From Pannonibacter sp. SL95 (GTDB taxonomy: Bacteria; Pseudomonadota; Alphaproteobacteria; Rhizobiales; Stappiaceae), in the NCBI RefSeq assembly GCF_026672425.1, contig NZ_JAPPRC010000003.1, forward strand, positions 1,470,501-1,534,500: DNA of 64,000 bases, in the 5' to 3' direction. This document shows, in pieces, positions 29,412 to 39,325 of the stretch. Numbering within the stretch: position 1 is the stretch's first letter; every line of letters starts with the position of its first letter. The notes under the pieces are model-generated. The model ran no database searches. It saw nothing but the letters and a program-made list of their open reading frames with translations, and was not told the origin of the DNA. The position numbers and the translations under genes are program-made.

Positions 29412-31592
29412 ATGACTGCCTCTTCAAGCATGCCACAACGATCGAACCGTCTTCTCCGGCTTTCGGTCATTATTCCTTCACTGACGGTTGGACTGGTGTT
29501 TGCTGCCTGCACGGCGGTGGGGGTCATCGGTTACGTCAGCGGCCGTGATGGCCTTGAGAAGGCGGCCAAGTCCGAGCTCGAGCTGGTGGTCAACGGGCGG
29601 CAGGCGCTGCTCAACGCCAAGCTGGCCAACATCGAGGCCGACCTGACCAACGCCGCTACCAGTGCCGGCGCGGCGTTGCTGATGAAGGATCTTGCGGGAA
29701 CGCGCGTGAATATCGAGAGCGATATGCCCGCGATCCGGGAATACTATCAGCCGGCCGGAATGGGTGCTGCTGATCGCGCGGCGCGCGTCGGGACCGACAA
29801 CAAGACGATGTATTCCTGGCGGCACAGCGAACTGCATTCGGCTTTCATGAATACCTGGAAGCTTGGCGGCTATGGCGACATCTATGGCGTGCTGCCAGAT
29901 GGCTATGTGCTCTATTCGGTCACGAAGGGACAGGACTTCCTCACCTCGGTGACCGACCCGGCGATGGCCTCAACCGGATTGGCCGAGGCGTTCAGCAATG
30001 CTGCGAACAAGCCTGCAGGCACGCAGGTTGCAACTGGTTTCGCGCCCTATGCCGTTGCCGGCGGCGCGCCATCGTTCTTCGTCGCACAGCCGGTCGTGAT
30101 CGAGACCTTCGGCGAAAAGAAGTTCATGGGCGTGATGGCCCTGCGCGTCGGTGCCGAACTGATTGACGGGATCCTGGCGGACCGGGACGGCATGGGCGAT
30201 ACCGGGCAGAGCTATCTGGTCGGGGAGGGCGGGACGGTCCTATCGAACATGCCGCTGGCAAACCAGCCGACGGCGCTGGTAGCCACCGCAAAGTCGGCGC
30301 CGATCCTGCAGGCCCTGTCGGGTGTAGCCGGGAGCGGCGAGGTTGCAGGGGACGACGGTGTCACCCGCTTCTTGGTTGCACGTCCGCTGACCTTCATGGG
30401 CAAGACATACGCCGTTGTCGCCGAGAAGACGCTGGACGAGGCGATGGCATCTGTCACCGCGATGCGTGACCAGATGATCCTGTGGACGCTGATCACACTG
30501 GCCGGGGCGGCCGTTGTCGCGTTGGTCTTTGCCCGCAGCATCACCCGTCCGTTGACCATCCTGGTCAGGGCACTCGAGTCGATTGCCGCCGGCAATCTGA
30601 CGACCGATATTGCTGCCGCCCGTCGTGGCGACGAGATCGGAGAGATCGGCCGGGCCGTTGTCGCCATCCGCGAGAATGCGGCTGCCGAGCAGGAGCGCCG
30701 GACCCACGAGGAAGGCGAGCGCGGCCGCAACATTGGGCGTCAGCGCAAGGAAATGCTGGCAAATCTTGCCCGTGACTTCGAGGCGACGGTTGGCAAGGTC
30801 GTGGAGTCCGTGTCGCAGTCGGCCCACACGCTACAGAATGCAGCCAATGACGTGCAGCAGATGACCGCTGTCGCTGGCGACAGCGCGTCGCGCGCGGCGG
30901 ACATGTCCAGCCAGGCGATGAACGAGGTGCAGTCGATTGCCTCTGCGTCTGACCAGCTGTCGGGCTCCATCCGCCAGATCAGCGAACTCATTCATCGCTC
31001 TTCCTCGGTGGCACAGACGGCAACCGTGCGTGCGCAGGCAACCAACGCCACCGTCCGGTCGCTGGCCGAGGCCGCGAACCGGATCGGTGAGGTGGTGACG
31101 CTGATTTCCGACATCGCCGACCAGACCAACCTGCTGGCGCTCAATGCGACCATCGAGGCCGCTCGCGCCGGTGAGGCCGGTCGTGGCTTTGCCGTCGTGG
31201 CCTCCGAGGTCAAGGAACTGGCATCGCAGACCGGCAAGGCGACCGGCGAGATCCAGCAGCAGATCGATGCGATCCGCTCCGCCACCGAAGATGCCGTTGC
31301 CGCGATTGGCGATATTCAAGAGACGATCAACGAGATCACCGTCTCTGTGACGGAAGTGTCGTCGGCGGTCGAGGAGCAGAGCGCGGCAACGCAGGGCATT
31401 GCCGCTAACACCCAGCGCGCTGCGCGGGGGACGGCGGAGGTCTCCTCCAACATCCGCCGCGTCAATGAAGTCACGGATCGCACGGGCGCTGCCGCCAGCG
31501 GGTTCGTCGCCTCGGCGGGCGAACTGTCGCAGCAGGCCAGTCATCTTGACCAGGAGGTCCGCGCGTTCCTGGCACAGGTTCGCTCGGCCTGA
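29412..31592 (+). CDS. Methyl-accepting chemotaxis protein, double-Cache type
   Basis: A membrane chemoreceptor of 726 residues. After a short cytoplasmic N-terminus and a membrane helix (about 18-42) comes a large periplasmic sensor of about 300 residues, with strand and helix patterns (GDIYGVLPDGYVLYSV, GQSYLVGEGGTVLSN) that fit a dCache fold. A second helix (about 345-368) leads to a HAMP domain, then the signalling coiled coil with the conserved tip [19 protein letters not shown] near residue 571. No CheR/CheB-tethering pentapeptide is at the C-terminus. The start at ATG 29412 is chosen over a TTG at 29403; ATG 29430 is also possible. The ligand is not predictable. Confidence 0.9.
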   Translation: MTASSSMPQRSNRLLRLSVIIPSLTVGLVFAACTAVGVIGYVSGRDGLEKAAKSELELVVNGRQALLNAKLANIEADLTNAATSAGAALLMKDLAGTRVNIESDMPAIREYYQPAGMGAADRAARVGTDNKTMYSWRHSELHSAFMNTWKLGGYGDIYGVLPDGYVLYSVTKGQDFLTSVTDPAMASTGLAEAFSNAANKPAGTQVATGFAPYAVAGGAPSFFVAQPVVIETFGEKKFMGVMALRVGAELIDGILADRDGMGDTGQSYLVGEGGTVLSNMPLANQPTALVATAKSAPILQALSGVAGSGEVAGDDGVTRFLVARPLTFMGKTYAVVAEKTLDEAMASVTAMRDQMILWTLITLAGAAVVALVFARSITRPLTILVRALESIAAGNLTTDIAAARRGDEIGEIGRAVVAIRENAAAEQERRTHEEGERGRNIGRQRKEMLANLARDFEATVGKVVESVSQSAHTLQNAANDVQQMTAVAGDSASRAADMSSQAMNEVQSIASASDQLSGSIRQISELIHRSSSVAQTATVRAQATNATVRSLAEAANRIGEVVTLISDIADQTNLLALNATIEAARAGEAGRGFAVVASEVKELASQTGKATGEIQQQIDAIRSATEDAVAAIGDIQETINEITVSVTEVSSAVEEQSAATQGIAANTQRAARGTAEVSSNIRRVNEVTDRTGAAASGFVASAGELSQQASHLDQEVRAFLAQVRSA

Positions 31593-31645
31593 GGCGGCTC
31601 TGCTGCCCTTGGCATTGCGCCCGAGCATTCCTATCTGGCATGTAT

Positions 31646-31672
31646 CGAATCCGGCCTTCTGGGCCGGATTCG
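31646..31672 (+). terminator. Terminator-like hairpin after the chemoreceptor
   Basis: CGAATCCGGCC (31646-31656) and GGCCGGATTCG (31662-31672) form a perfect 11-bp stem with a 5-base loop, 54 bases after the chemoreceptor stop. The tail is only weakly T-rich, so termination may be partial. Confidence 0.6.
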
Positions 31673-31694
31673 TCGTTCTGGAAGGAGTGAACCA

Positions 31695-33149
31695 ATGGGT
31701 CTGTCCGCACCGCTCGCGACCGGTCTGAAACATCTGGCGCGCCTGGCCGCGGCCTGTGGAACACTGGCGCTGCTGGCCACGGTGCCGGTTCCGACTGCGC
31801 AGGTGCAGGAACGGGTCGTGCCAGCGTCGGAAGCGCAGATCACCTTGTCCTTCGCGCCGATCGTGAAGACGGTGGCTCCAGCGGTCGTCAACGTCTACGC
31901 CAGCCGCATGGTGCAGCAGCCGGTATCGCCCTTCCTCGATGATCCATTCTTCCGCCGGTTTTTCGGCGATCAGGTGCCGGGCGCCAACCGGCCGCGTCAG
32001 CGCATGGAATCCTCGCTTGGCTCCGGCGTGATCATTTCCGCCGATGGCGTCATCATCACCAACAACCACGTCATCAAGGATGCCGACGAAGTCCGGGTCG
32101 CCCTTGCAGACCGGCGTGAGTTCGATGCCGATATCATCCTGAAGGATGAGCGGACGGACCTGGCTGTCCTGCGCATCCGTGATGGCGGGGCAGACTTCCC
32201 GAATGTCGACTTTGCGGATTCAGATTCGCTGGCTGTCGGCGACATTGTGCTGGCCATCGGCAATCCCTTTGGCGTCGGGCAGACGGTGACCCAGGGCATC
32301 GTCTCGGCTCTGGCGCGCACCCGCGTCGGCATCACCGACTATCAGTTCTTCATCCAGACCGACGCTGCGATCAACCCGGGCAATTCCGGCGGCGCGCTGG
32401 TGGACATGCAGGGGCGTCTGGTCGGCATCAATACAGCCATCTTCTCGCGCGGGGGCGGTTCCAACGGCATCGGTTTTGCCATTCCGGCGAACATGGTGAA
32501 ATTCGTCGCCAATTCGGCCGTCAATGCCGGCAAGATCGAGCGCCCTTGGCTGGGCGCGACAGTTCAGGTGGTCAGCGCCGAGATTGCCGAGGCGCTGGGG
32601 CTGGACCGGCCGCGCGGCGTGCTGGTGACACGGGTGTTTGCCGGCTCCCCGGCCGATGCGGCCGGTCTCAAGGTTGGTGACCTCATCACGGCCGTGGATG
32701 GCATCGAGGTGCTGGACCCGGATTCCTTCGGCTACCGGTTCGCCACCAAGGCCGTTGGCGGTGAGACCCGCTTTAGCCTGCGCCGCGCCGGCAAGGACAA
32801 CGAGGTCAGCGTCGCGCTGAAGGTCGCACCCGAGACCACGCCGCGCGATGCAAGGTTGATCCGCAACTACTCGCCCTTTGAAGGCGCGACGGTGATGAAC
32901 CTGTCTCCTGCTGTCGCCGAAGAGCTGGGACTTGAGGTGCTGGAGGAGGGGGTTGTCATCGCCGAGGTGGCGCAAGGCTCGCCGGCCGCGCAGGTCGGCC
33001 TCCAGGTGGGCGACATCATTCTCGTCATCAATGATGAGCAGATCGCCACCACCGCCATGCTGGACCGGGCCACCAGCCGCAAGCCGCGGCTGTGGCGGCT
33101 GGAAGTGAAGCGCGGCGGCGAGGTGTCCCGCATCGTCCTGCGCGGGTGA
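31695..33149 (+). CDS. Periplasmic serine endoprotease, DegP/HtrA family
   Basis: This envelope quality-control protease has 484 residues. An N-terminal hydrophobic signal (about 8-36) is followed by a trypsin-like domain with the triad His125 (ITNNHVI), Asp155 (ERTDLAVL) and Ser231 (NPGNSGGAL), then two PDZ domains (about 290-370 and 385-480). The arrangement is that of DegP/DegQ, distinct from one-PDZ DegS. GGAGTGA precedes the ATG. rarA starts three bases after the stop, so the two are probably cotranscribed. A specific symbol is not assigned because alphaproteobacteria have several paralogues. Confidence 0.93.
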   Translation: MGLSAPLATGLKHLARLAAACGTLALLATVPVPTAQVQERVVPASEAQITLSFAPIVKTVAPAVVNVYASRMVQQPVSPFLDDPFFRRFFGDQVPGANRPRQRMESSLGSGVIISADGVIITNNHVIKDADEVRVALADRREFDADIILKDERTDLAVLRIRDGGADFPNVDFADSDSLAVGDIVLAIGNPFGVGQTVTQGIVSALARTRVGITDYQFFIQTDAAINPGNSGGALVDMQGRLVGINTAIFSRGGGSNGIGFAIPANMVKFVANSAVNAGKIERPWLGATVQVVSAEIAEALGLDRPRGVLVTRVFAGSPADAAGLKVGDLITAVDGIEVLDPDSFGYRFATKAVGGETRFSLRRAGKDNEVSVALKVAPETTPRDARLIRNYSPFEGATVMNLSPAVAEELGLEVLEEGVVIAEVAQGSPAAQVGLQVGDIILVINDEQIATTAMLDRATSRKPRLWRLEVKRGGEVSRIVLRG

Positions 33150-33152
33150 GCC

Positions 33153-34469
33153 ATGAGTGACCTCTTCTCCGCCGCGTCCACGCCGCTCGGACCCCGGCCG
33201 CTTGCCGACCGGCTGCGGCCGCAGCGGCTGGAGGATGTGGTGGGGCAGGACCATCTGCTTGGCCCCGATGGCACGCTCTCGCGCATGCTGCGGACCCGCA
33301 CGCTTGGCTCGCTGATCTTCTGGGGCCCTCCTGGAACCGGCAAGACGACAATTGCCCGGCTGCTTGCGGACGCAACCGATCTCGGCTTCGAGCAGGTCTC
33401 GGCGATCTTTACCGGCGTGGCCGATCTGAAGAAGGTGTTCGAGAACGCCAGGGTCCGCCGCATGGCCGGGCGTGGCACCTTGTTGTTCGTCGACGAGATC
33501 CATCGGTTCAACCGGGCACAACAGGACAGCTTCCTGCCGGTGATGGAAGACGGAACCATCACGCTGATCGGGGCCACGACGGAAAACCCGTCCTTCGAGC
33601 TGAACGCGGCGCTGCTGTCACGGTCGCATGTGATGACGTTCCGGTCGCTGGACAGTGAGGCGATCGGCCGGCTGCTGGAGCGGGCGGAAGCGGAGGAGGG
33701 CCGTCCCTTGCCGCTGGATGCAGAGGCGCGCGCTGTGCTGATCCGCATGGCCGACGGGGACGGGCGGTCCTCGCTGACACTTGCCGAGGATGTCTGGCGC
33801 GCGGCGGAACCGGGCGAGGTGTTTGACGCGGCGCGGCTGCAGGAGATCGTCCAGCGCCGCGCACCGATCTACGACAAGAGCCAGGACGGCCACTACAATC
33901 TGATCTCGGCCCTGCACAAGTCCGTGCGCGGCTCGGATCCCGACGCGGCACTCTACTGGTACTGCCGCATGCTGGATGGCGGCGAGGACCCGCTTTATCT
34001 CGCCCGCCGGCTGATCCGCATGGCGGTGGAGGACATCGGTCTGGCCGATCCGCAGGCGCTGGTTCAGGCGAATGCGGCGCGCGATGCCTACCAGATGCTG
34101 GGTTCACCGGAGGGCGAACTCGCTCTCGCCCAGTGTGTCGTCTATCTGGCCACGGCGCCGAAGTCGAACGGGGTCTATGTCGCCTACAAGGCCGCGGTCC
34201 GTGCGGCAAAGGCGAATGGCTCGCTGCTGCCGCCCAAGCATATCCTCAATGCCCCGACCAAGCTGATGAAGAACGAAGGCTATGGCGAGGGCTATGCCTA
34301 TGACCATGACGCGCCCGATGGCTTCTCGGGCCAGGACTATTTCCCCGAGAGCATGGGGCGGCAGACGTTCTACGATCCACCGGAGCGCGGCTTCGAACGC
34401 GAGATCCGCAAGCGGCTGGACTACTGGGCGCGGCTGCGCCGTGAACGCAGCCGCAGCGACCGCTCTTAG
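33153..34469 (+). CDS. rarA: Replication-associated recombination protein A (AAA+ ATPase)
   Basis: RarA (MgsA) is an AAA+ ATPase related to clamp loaders; it acts at stalled replication forks and interacts with SSB. The 438-residue product starts MSDLFSAASTPLGPRPLADRLRP, has Walker A GPPGTGKTT near residues 58-66 and Walker B LLFVDEIHRFN near 110-120, and sensor 1 in LIGATTENPSFELN. The C-terminal tetramerisation region contains YLARRLIRMAVEDIGLADP and the substrate-like PPKHILNAPT. Full length, no anomalies. Confidence 0.95.
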   Translation: MSDLFSAASTPLGPRPLADRLRPQRLEDVVGQDHLLGPDGTLSRMLRTRTLGSLIFWGPPGTGKTTIARLLADATDLGFEQVSAIFTGVADLKKVFENARVRRMAGRGTLLFVDEIHRFNRAQQDSFLPVMEDGTITLIGATTENPSFELNAALLSRSHVMTFRSLDSEAIGRLLERAEAEEGRPLPLDAEARAVLIRMADGDGRSSLTLAEDVWRAAEPGEVFDAARLQEIVQRRAPIYDKSQDGHYNLISALHKSVRGSDPDAALYWYCRMLDGGEDPLYLARRLIRMAVEDIGLADPQALVQANAARDAYQMLGSPEGELALAQCVVYLATAPKSNGVYVAYKAAVRAAKANGSLLPPKHILNAPTKLMKNEGYGEGYAYDHDAPDGFSGQDYFPESMGRQTFYDPPERGFEREIRKRLDYWARLRRERSRSDRS

Positions 34470-34555
34470 CAAAGCCGAAACGTCCCCTGTGGCTTGATGG
34501 GCTGGAGGAAGGCGCGCTGTCACACCGGTGCGACCTTGGGATGTTGGGGGCGGTC

Positions 34556-36946
34556 ATGAAGCAGATCGAGATCCGGCTGGCGCTGGTGTTTTACGGCGGG
34601 GTTTCGCTGGCGATCTACATGCATGGCGTCAGCCGCGAGATCCTGAACCTGGTGAAAGCTTCAAGCTGTCACGGCGCGCGGGAGCCGCTGGATGTCGACG
34701 ATGGCGCGAGCTGCTCGGTTCTCTCCCCGACCACGCGCGCCTATATTGCGCTGCTTCAGGCCTATGATCCGGACATCAATGTGCGCGTGGTGGTGGATGC
34801 CATCGCAGGCGCTTCCGCCGGAGGTGTCAATGGCGTGATGCTGGCGCGGGCGCTCGCCCATGACCTGCCGCTGGATGCGCACCGGGACCTCTGGCTGGAA
34901 AACGCCGACGTGACCCGGCTGGCGCAACCGCAGGACGGGCTGACCCGCATTCTCAAGAGTGGCATGTCGCCCGTCTTTGACCGGATGATCACATCCGGCC
35001 TCAAGGCCCAGATCAACAGCACCGAGACACGCGAGAAGCTGCGGCTCTTGACCCAGTCGCGCTGGTTCACCCCGCCGTTCTCCGGCGAGCGCTACATCGG
35101 CTGGATGCTGGATGCCTGCCGCGAGATGGACAAGAACTGGCGCCCGGGCGCGAGCCTTGTGCCGAATGGCCAGACATTGGAGCTTTTCGTCACGCTGACG
35201 GATTACTTCGGCCGCAGCCAGCGCATCCGCATCGATGAGCCCGTCTATATCGACGAGCGCGAACACCGGCGCATCCTCAAGTTTTCCTGCCATCACCGGA
35301 CGCCCGGCGTGCTCGACAGCCAGTTCACCCCGGCCTATGCCCCCGCGCATGTGTTTGCGGCGCGGGCGACGTCGAGTTTTCCCGGTGCCTTCCCGCCGGC
35401 GACGGTGGGCGAGATGGACAAGGTGCTGGCCGAGCGCGGCGAGCGTTGGGAAACGCGGATGGCGTTTCTCACCGGCATTCTTGGCGGCACCGAAGATGAC
35501 CTGTTGCGCCGCTCCTTCGTGGACGGCAGCGTGGTGATGAACAAGCCCTTTGCGCCGGTGATCGCCGCCATTGGCGAGCGGCCGGCGACGCGGGAAGTGG
35601 CGCGGCGGCTGGTCTATGTCGACCCGGTGCCCTCCGGGGCAGACCGCGGCAAGCTGCCGGATGGCGACAGTGTGCCGGGCTTCTTCCGCGTGATCCTGTC
35701 CTCGCTGGCGCATATCCCGCGCAATGAACCGATTGGCGATGATCTGAGGGCTATCGAGGCGCGCAACCGCCGCGCCCGCAGGCTGGCCGAAGTGATTGCC
35801 GATACCGAACCGATGGTCGAACGCGAAGTCGCGCGGATCCTGCCGGATGGCCGTGATGCACCGCTGACCATCGAGGAACTGACGCAGTGCCGCACGGCCG
35901 CCAACGAAGCCGCACACCGTCAGGCCGGTTACGCCTATCTCGGCTACCAGACATTGAAACTGCAGGCGCTGGCGGAGCGGATCTCGGGGCTGCTCGTTGC
36001 GCTTTCGGCAAGGGCGGGTGTCATCCTGCCCGAAGGCGATGTGCTGGACGCCATCCGCGATCTCCTGCGTGACGCTGCCCGCGATGACGGGCATGGCAAC
36101 GGGAGATCGGGAGCGCCGTCCAAGACCCGCTCGGACCGCATCATTGCCTTCCTCAAGCAGCTGGATGTCGACTACCGGGTGCGGCGTCTGCGCTTTGTCG
36201 TGCGCAAGCTCAACAGCTTCTATCAGTCGCGCGCCCACGAAGTGACGACGCAGAAGCCGGATGATCTCGATGCCCTGAAACGCGAGCTCTATGAGCAGAT
36301 CGACAAGCTGCAAAGCTGCTGGTCCGCAGAGACCTATCCGATGGCCATCGCCGAAGCGGCGGCGGAACTTGCCGTCGGCGGTGGACAGATCGACCCGTCG
36401 CAGATCGAAAGTGTGATCGACCAGGTCGGCAGGCACATGGGGCTCGTCCATCTCGACCGTCTGCATGACGACGTCTTTGCCGTGATGACCTACACCTATC
36501 TCATCCCGGTGCTGCGCCATGAACTGACCCGCGCCTATGTCGGCTTTGCCTTCTATGATCTGGTCACGCTGCCCGTGTTCCAGCGCAGCGACTTTTCCGA
36601 GGTGAACGAGACGCTGGTGGACCGGATCAGCCCGCGCGATGCCAGTTCCCTGCTGGACGATGGCTTCGTGCTCAAGGGCTCAGCGCTCAACACCTTTGGC
36701 GCGTTCTTCAACCGGTCCTGGCGCGAGCATGACTATCTGTGGGGGCGGCTGACGGCCGCTGATCGCCTTGTCGCGATTGTCCAGTCGTCGATTGCATCGA
36801 AGCGATTGCCGGAGGAGGTGGTGCGACGGCTGCGACGGCGCCTGTTCCTGGCGATCCTTGAGGAAGAAAAGCCCTTCCTCGGAGCCGATCCCGAGCTGAT
36901 CCCGATGGTTGAGGCGTTGATCCTCAGCCGGCTCGGGCGCGATTGA
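34556..36946 (+). CDS. Large patatin-like phospholipase
   Basis: A 796-residue protein with an N-terminal patatin lipase domain. The start MKQIEIRLALVFYGGVSLAIYMHGV contains the oxyanion-hole YGG. The nucleophile is Ser87 in GASAGG, and the catalytic Asp323 is in VDGSVVMNKPF, so the Ser-Asp dyad is intact. The remaining 470 residues are mostly helical with no recognised enzyme domain. The layout resembles the long patatin-related family annotated in many proteobacteria. No signal peptide is seen, so it is probably cytosolic or injected. ATG 34556 is preferred because GGGGGCGG precedes it; ATG 34541 is possible. Substrate unknown. Confidence 0.85.
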   Translation: MKQIEIRLALVFYGGVSLAIYMHGVSREILNLVKASSCHGAREPLDVDDGASCSVLSPTTRAYIALLQAYDPDINVRVVVDAIAGASAGGVNGVMLARALAHDLPLDAHRDLWLENADVTRLAQPQDGLTRILKSGMSPVFDRMITSGLKAQINSTETREKLRLLTQSRWFTPPFSGERYIGWMLDACREMDKNWRPGASLVPNGQTLELFVTLTDYFGRSQRIRIDEPVYIDEREHRRILKFSCHHRTPGVLDSQFTPAYAPAHVFAARATSSFPGAFPPATVGEMDKVLAERGERWETRMAFLTGILGGTEDDLLRRSFVDGSVVMNKPFAPVIAAIGERPATREVARRLVYVDPVPSGADRGKLPDGDSVPGFFRVILSSLAHIPRNEPIGDDLRAIEARNRRARRLAEVIADTEPMVEREVARILPDGRDAPLTIEELTQCRTAANEAAHRQAGYAYLGYQTLKLQALAERISGLLVALSARAGVILPEGDVLDAIRDLLRDAARDDGHGNGRSGAPSKTRSDRIIAFLKQLDVDYRVRRLRFVVRKLNSFYQSRAHEVTTQKPDDLDALKRELYEQIDKLQSCWSAETYPMAIAEAAAELAVGGGQIDPSQIESVIDQVGRHMGLVHLDRLHDDVFAVMTYTYLIPVLRHELTRAYVGFAFYDLVTLPVFQRSDFSEVNETLVDRISPRDASSLLDDGFVLKGSALNTFGAFFNRSWREHDYLWGRLTAADRLVAIVQSSIASKRLPEEVVRRLRRRLFLAILEEEKPFLGADPELIPMVEALILSRLGRD

Positions 36947-37035
36947 GGGGCTGCACCACTTGCGTTCACCGCCTGCTGTGGCATTGAGATGCTGCCTGGC
37001 GAGGGAGCCGGCGGCGCGGTGAGTGAGGGCAGGGC

Positions 37036-37413
37036 GTGGACTATCTTCTGGTAATGCTGGGCGGAGCGCTTGGGGCTGGCCTCAGGCATGGCGTCAACAC
37101 GCTGGCGCCGCGCCTGCTGGGCACAGGCTTTCCCTATGCGACGCTGACGGTCAATATCGTCGGCTCGCTGGTCATGGGGCTGTTTGTCGGCTGGCTGGCG
37201 AAGCAGAGCGGCGGTGTTCCAAGCGGGCTCCGGTTGTTCTTTGCCACGGGCGTGCTCGGCGGGTTCACGACATTCTCGGCCTTCTCCCTCGATGTCTCCG
37301 TTCTGTGGGAGCGCGGAGACACGGGGCTGGCGCTCGTCTATGTGGTGACCTCGGTGGTGATCTCGATCCTTGCGCTTTTTGCCGGGCTTGGCCTGGCTCG
37401 GGCCGTTGGCTGA
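37036..37413 (+). CDS. crcB: Fluoride exporter CrcB/Fluc
   Basis: A small membrane fluoride channel that lowers cytoplasmic fluoride. The 125-residue product has four membrane helices, GGALGAGLRH at residues 9-18, the TVNIVGSLVMG segment near residue 36 and the pore motif GFTTFSAFS at residues 76-84 with its two conserved Phe. It starts at GTG 37036. A single gene implies the symmetric dual-topology dimer. I found no fluoride riboswitch in the 89 bases before it. Confidence 0.93.
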   Translation: MDYLLVMLGGALGAGLRHGVNTLAPRLLGTGFPYATLTVNIVGSLVMGLFVGWLAKQSGGVPSGLRLFFATGVLGGFTTFSAFSLDVSVLWERGDTGLALVYVVTSVVISILALFAGLGLARAVG

Positions 37414-37604
37414 CGCTGCCGCCGAGGATTTCCTTTGCCAATTTGCTGAAGCCCGCTTATGAGGGGCATAACGACAAAAGGCTGTGGCAGACCACGGCCG
37501 GGCATGGCTTTTGAAGCGCCCGGCTGCGACACTCGCCACATCCGGGACTGAGGCAGGACTTTCGGCAGGGGCCGCAAGAGCCGCCCCGTCATGATGAGAT
37601 CCAT

Positions 37605-38606
37605 ATGTCCGGCATCGAACTGAAAACCGTGTCCGCCGACGAGGCTGGCATGCGCCTCGACCGTTGGTTCAAGACCCACTTCCCGGGGCTTGGATTTGGT
37701 CATCTGCAGAAGCTCCTGCGCACCGGTCAGGTGCGCGTGGATGGCAAGCGCGCCGACAGCGCGACGCGCCTTGCCACCGGCCAGAGCGTGCGTGTGCCGC
37801 CGCTCGGCATCGAGCTGAAGGCCGATGACCGGATGAACGCCCGTCCCAAGTCCAGCAAGCTCATCGACGATGACCGCAAGGCCATCGAGGACATGATGCT
37901 GTTCGAGGACAGCATGGTGATGGTGCTGAACAAGCCGGTCGGCCTGGCCGTGCAGGGCGGCTCGGGCCTGAAGCGCCATCTTGATGGCATGCTCGATGCC
38001 TTCACCGACAGCAAGGGCAACAAGCCGCGTCTGGTGCATCGTCTCGACCGCGAGACTTCGGGCATCATCCTCGTCGCCAAGACGCGTCTGGCGGCGCAGG
38101 AGCTGACCAAGAACTTCCGCCATCGCAACACCCGCAAGATCTACTGGGCGATGCTGGCCGGCGTTCCCAAGCCGCGTCAGGGCCGCATCTCGACCTTCCT
38201 GGCACGCGACGAGAGCGAAGAGCGCATGAAGATCGCCCGCCATGGCGAGGACGAGGCGCAGCACGCCGTCTCGCTCTACAATGTGGTCGAGCAGTCGGCG
38301 CAGAAGCTCAGCTGGGTGACGATGAAGCCGGTGACGGGCCGCACGCACCAGCTGCGCGCCCATGCCGCGCATATCCATCATCCGATCATCGGGGATGACA
38401 AGTATTTCAACATCGAGAACTGGGAGCTGCCCGGCGGCATCCAGAACCGCCTGCATCTGCTGGCACGCCGGATCATCATCCCGCATCCCTCCGGCCACGG
38501 GAAGATCGACGTCTCGGCTCCCCTGCCGCCGCACATGCAGCAGACCTGGAACCTCCTTGGCTTTGACGTGGGCGACTACGTCGAGGAACAGGACGAAATC
38601 GACTGA
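37605..38606 (+). CDS. RluC/RluD-family 23S rRNA pseudouridine synthase
   Basis: This 333-residue enzyme converts uridine to pseudouridine in large-subunit rRNA. An S4-like RNA-binding domain (about 15-75, RLDRWFKTHFPGLGFGHLQK) precedes the catalytic domain, where HRLDRETSG places the catalytic Asp at residue 148. The GRTHQLRAHAAHIHHPIIGDDKY motif near residue 246 is typical of the RluA/C/D group. It is most likely RluC, but the exact target bases cannot be told from sequence alone. It opens a cluster with the HAD phosphatase and ATP12 genes. Confidence 0.9.
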   Translation: MSGIELKTVSADEAGMRLDRWFKTHFPGLGFGHLQKLLRTGQVRVDGKRADSATRLATGQSVRVPPLGIELKADDRMNARPKSSKLIDDDRKAIEDMMLFEDSMVMVLNKPVGLAVQGGSGLKRHLDGMLDAFTDSKGNKPRLVHRLDRETSGIILVAKTRLAAQELTKNFRHRNTRKIYWAMLAGVPKPRQGRISTFLARDESEERMKIARHGEDEAQHAVSLYNVVEQSAQKLSWVTMKPVTGRTHQLRAHAAHIHHPIIGDDKYFNIENWELPGGIQNRLHLLARRIIIPHPSGHGKIDVSAPLPPHMQQTWNLLGFDVGDYVEEQDEID

Positions 38607-38644
38607 CCGGCCGCCCTGTGGCCGCAAGCTTGGATCGCAGGTGA

Positions 38645-39325
38645 ATGTATCTCATCCTGTTTGATTGTGACGGCACGCTGGTGGACAGCCAGGAGACCAT
38701 CCTGCACGGCCTTGAGGTCGGCTTTGCCGATGTGGGCCTGCCGATGCCGGGGCGGCGCGAGGCGCTGTCGATTGTCGGGCTGTCGCTGGAGCGGGCCTTC
38801 GCCCAGCTCGTCGGCCCGGAGCACCAGGACAAGGTCGGCCGGATGGCTGCCGCCTATCGGGCCTCCAAGCAGCAGCGGCGGGCGCAAGGGCTGGATTTCG
38901 ATCCGCTCTATCCCGGTGCCCGCGAGGCTGTCGATCGCATCGGCCAGCGCGGGGACGTGCTGATGGGGCTTGCCACTGGCAAGGCACGCCGCGGCGTCGA
39001 TCACATGCTGAAGGTCCATGACCTCGAAGGCCGTTTCATCACCATCCAGACCGCTGATACCAGCCCGTCCAAGCCGCATCCGGACATGATCCTGAGGGCC
39101 ATGGGCGAGACCGGTGCGGGCAGGGACCGCACGGTGATGATCGGGGACACCAGTTTCGACATGCAGATGGCCCGGGCGGCGGGCGCGCATGCGGTCGGGG
39201 TGACATGGGGCTATCACGACGGCGCTGCGCTGGCAGCTGCGGGCGCCGATCTGGTCATTGATACGTTTGCCGAGCTTGAGGCAGCGCTGGCAGCGCGTCT
39301 CGGCTGGGCTCTGGAGAACAGCTGA
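38645..39325 (+). CDS. HAD-family phosphatase, phosphoglycolate phosphatase-like
   Basis: A 226-residue haloacid-dehalogenase phosphatase. Motif I is FDCDGTLVDS with nucleophile Asp7 and acid/base Asp9; motif II Thr is in GLATGK near residue 110; motif III/IV is the MIGDTSFDMQMA region near residue 164. The cap is helical, as in Gph and PpaX. It may clear phosphoglycolate or act on another small phosphate ester. Its stop overlaps the next start (TGATG), so it is coupled to the ATP12 gene. Confidence 0.88.
   Translation: MYLILFDCDGTLVDSQETILHGLEVGFADVGLPMPGRREALSIVGLSLERAFAQLVGPEHQDKVGRMAAAYRASKQQRRAQGLDFDPLYPGAREAVDRIGQRGDVLMGLATGKARRGVDHMLKVHDLEGRFITIQTADTSPSKPHPDMILRAMGETGAGRDRTVMIGDTSFDMQMARAAGAHAVGVTWGYHDGAALAAAGADLVIDTFAELEAALAARLGWALENS

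Noticed and set aside
36947-37035. Possible fluoride riboswitch before crcB
   Set aside because: The conserved pseudoknot segments of the crcB motif were not found in this 89-base gap.
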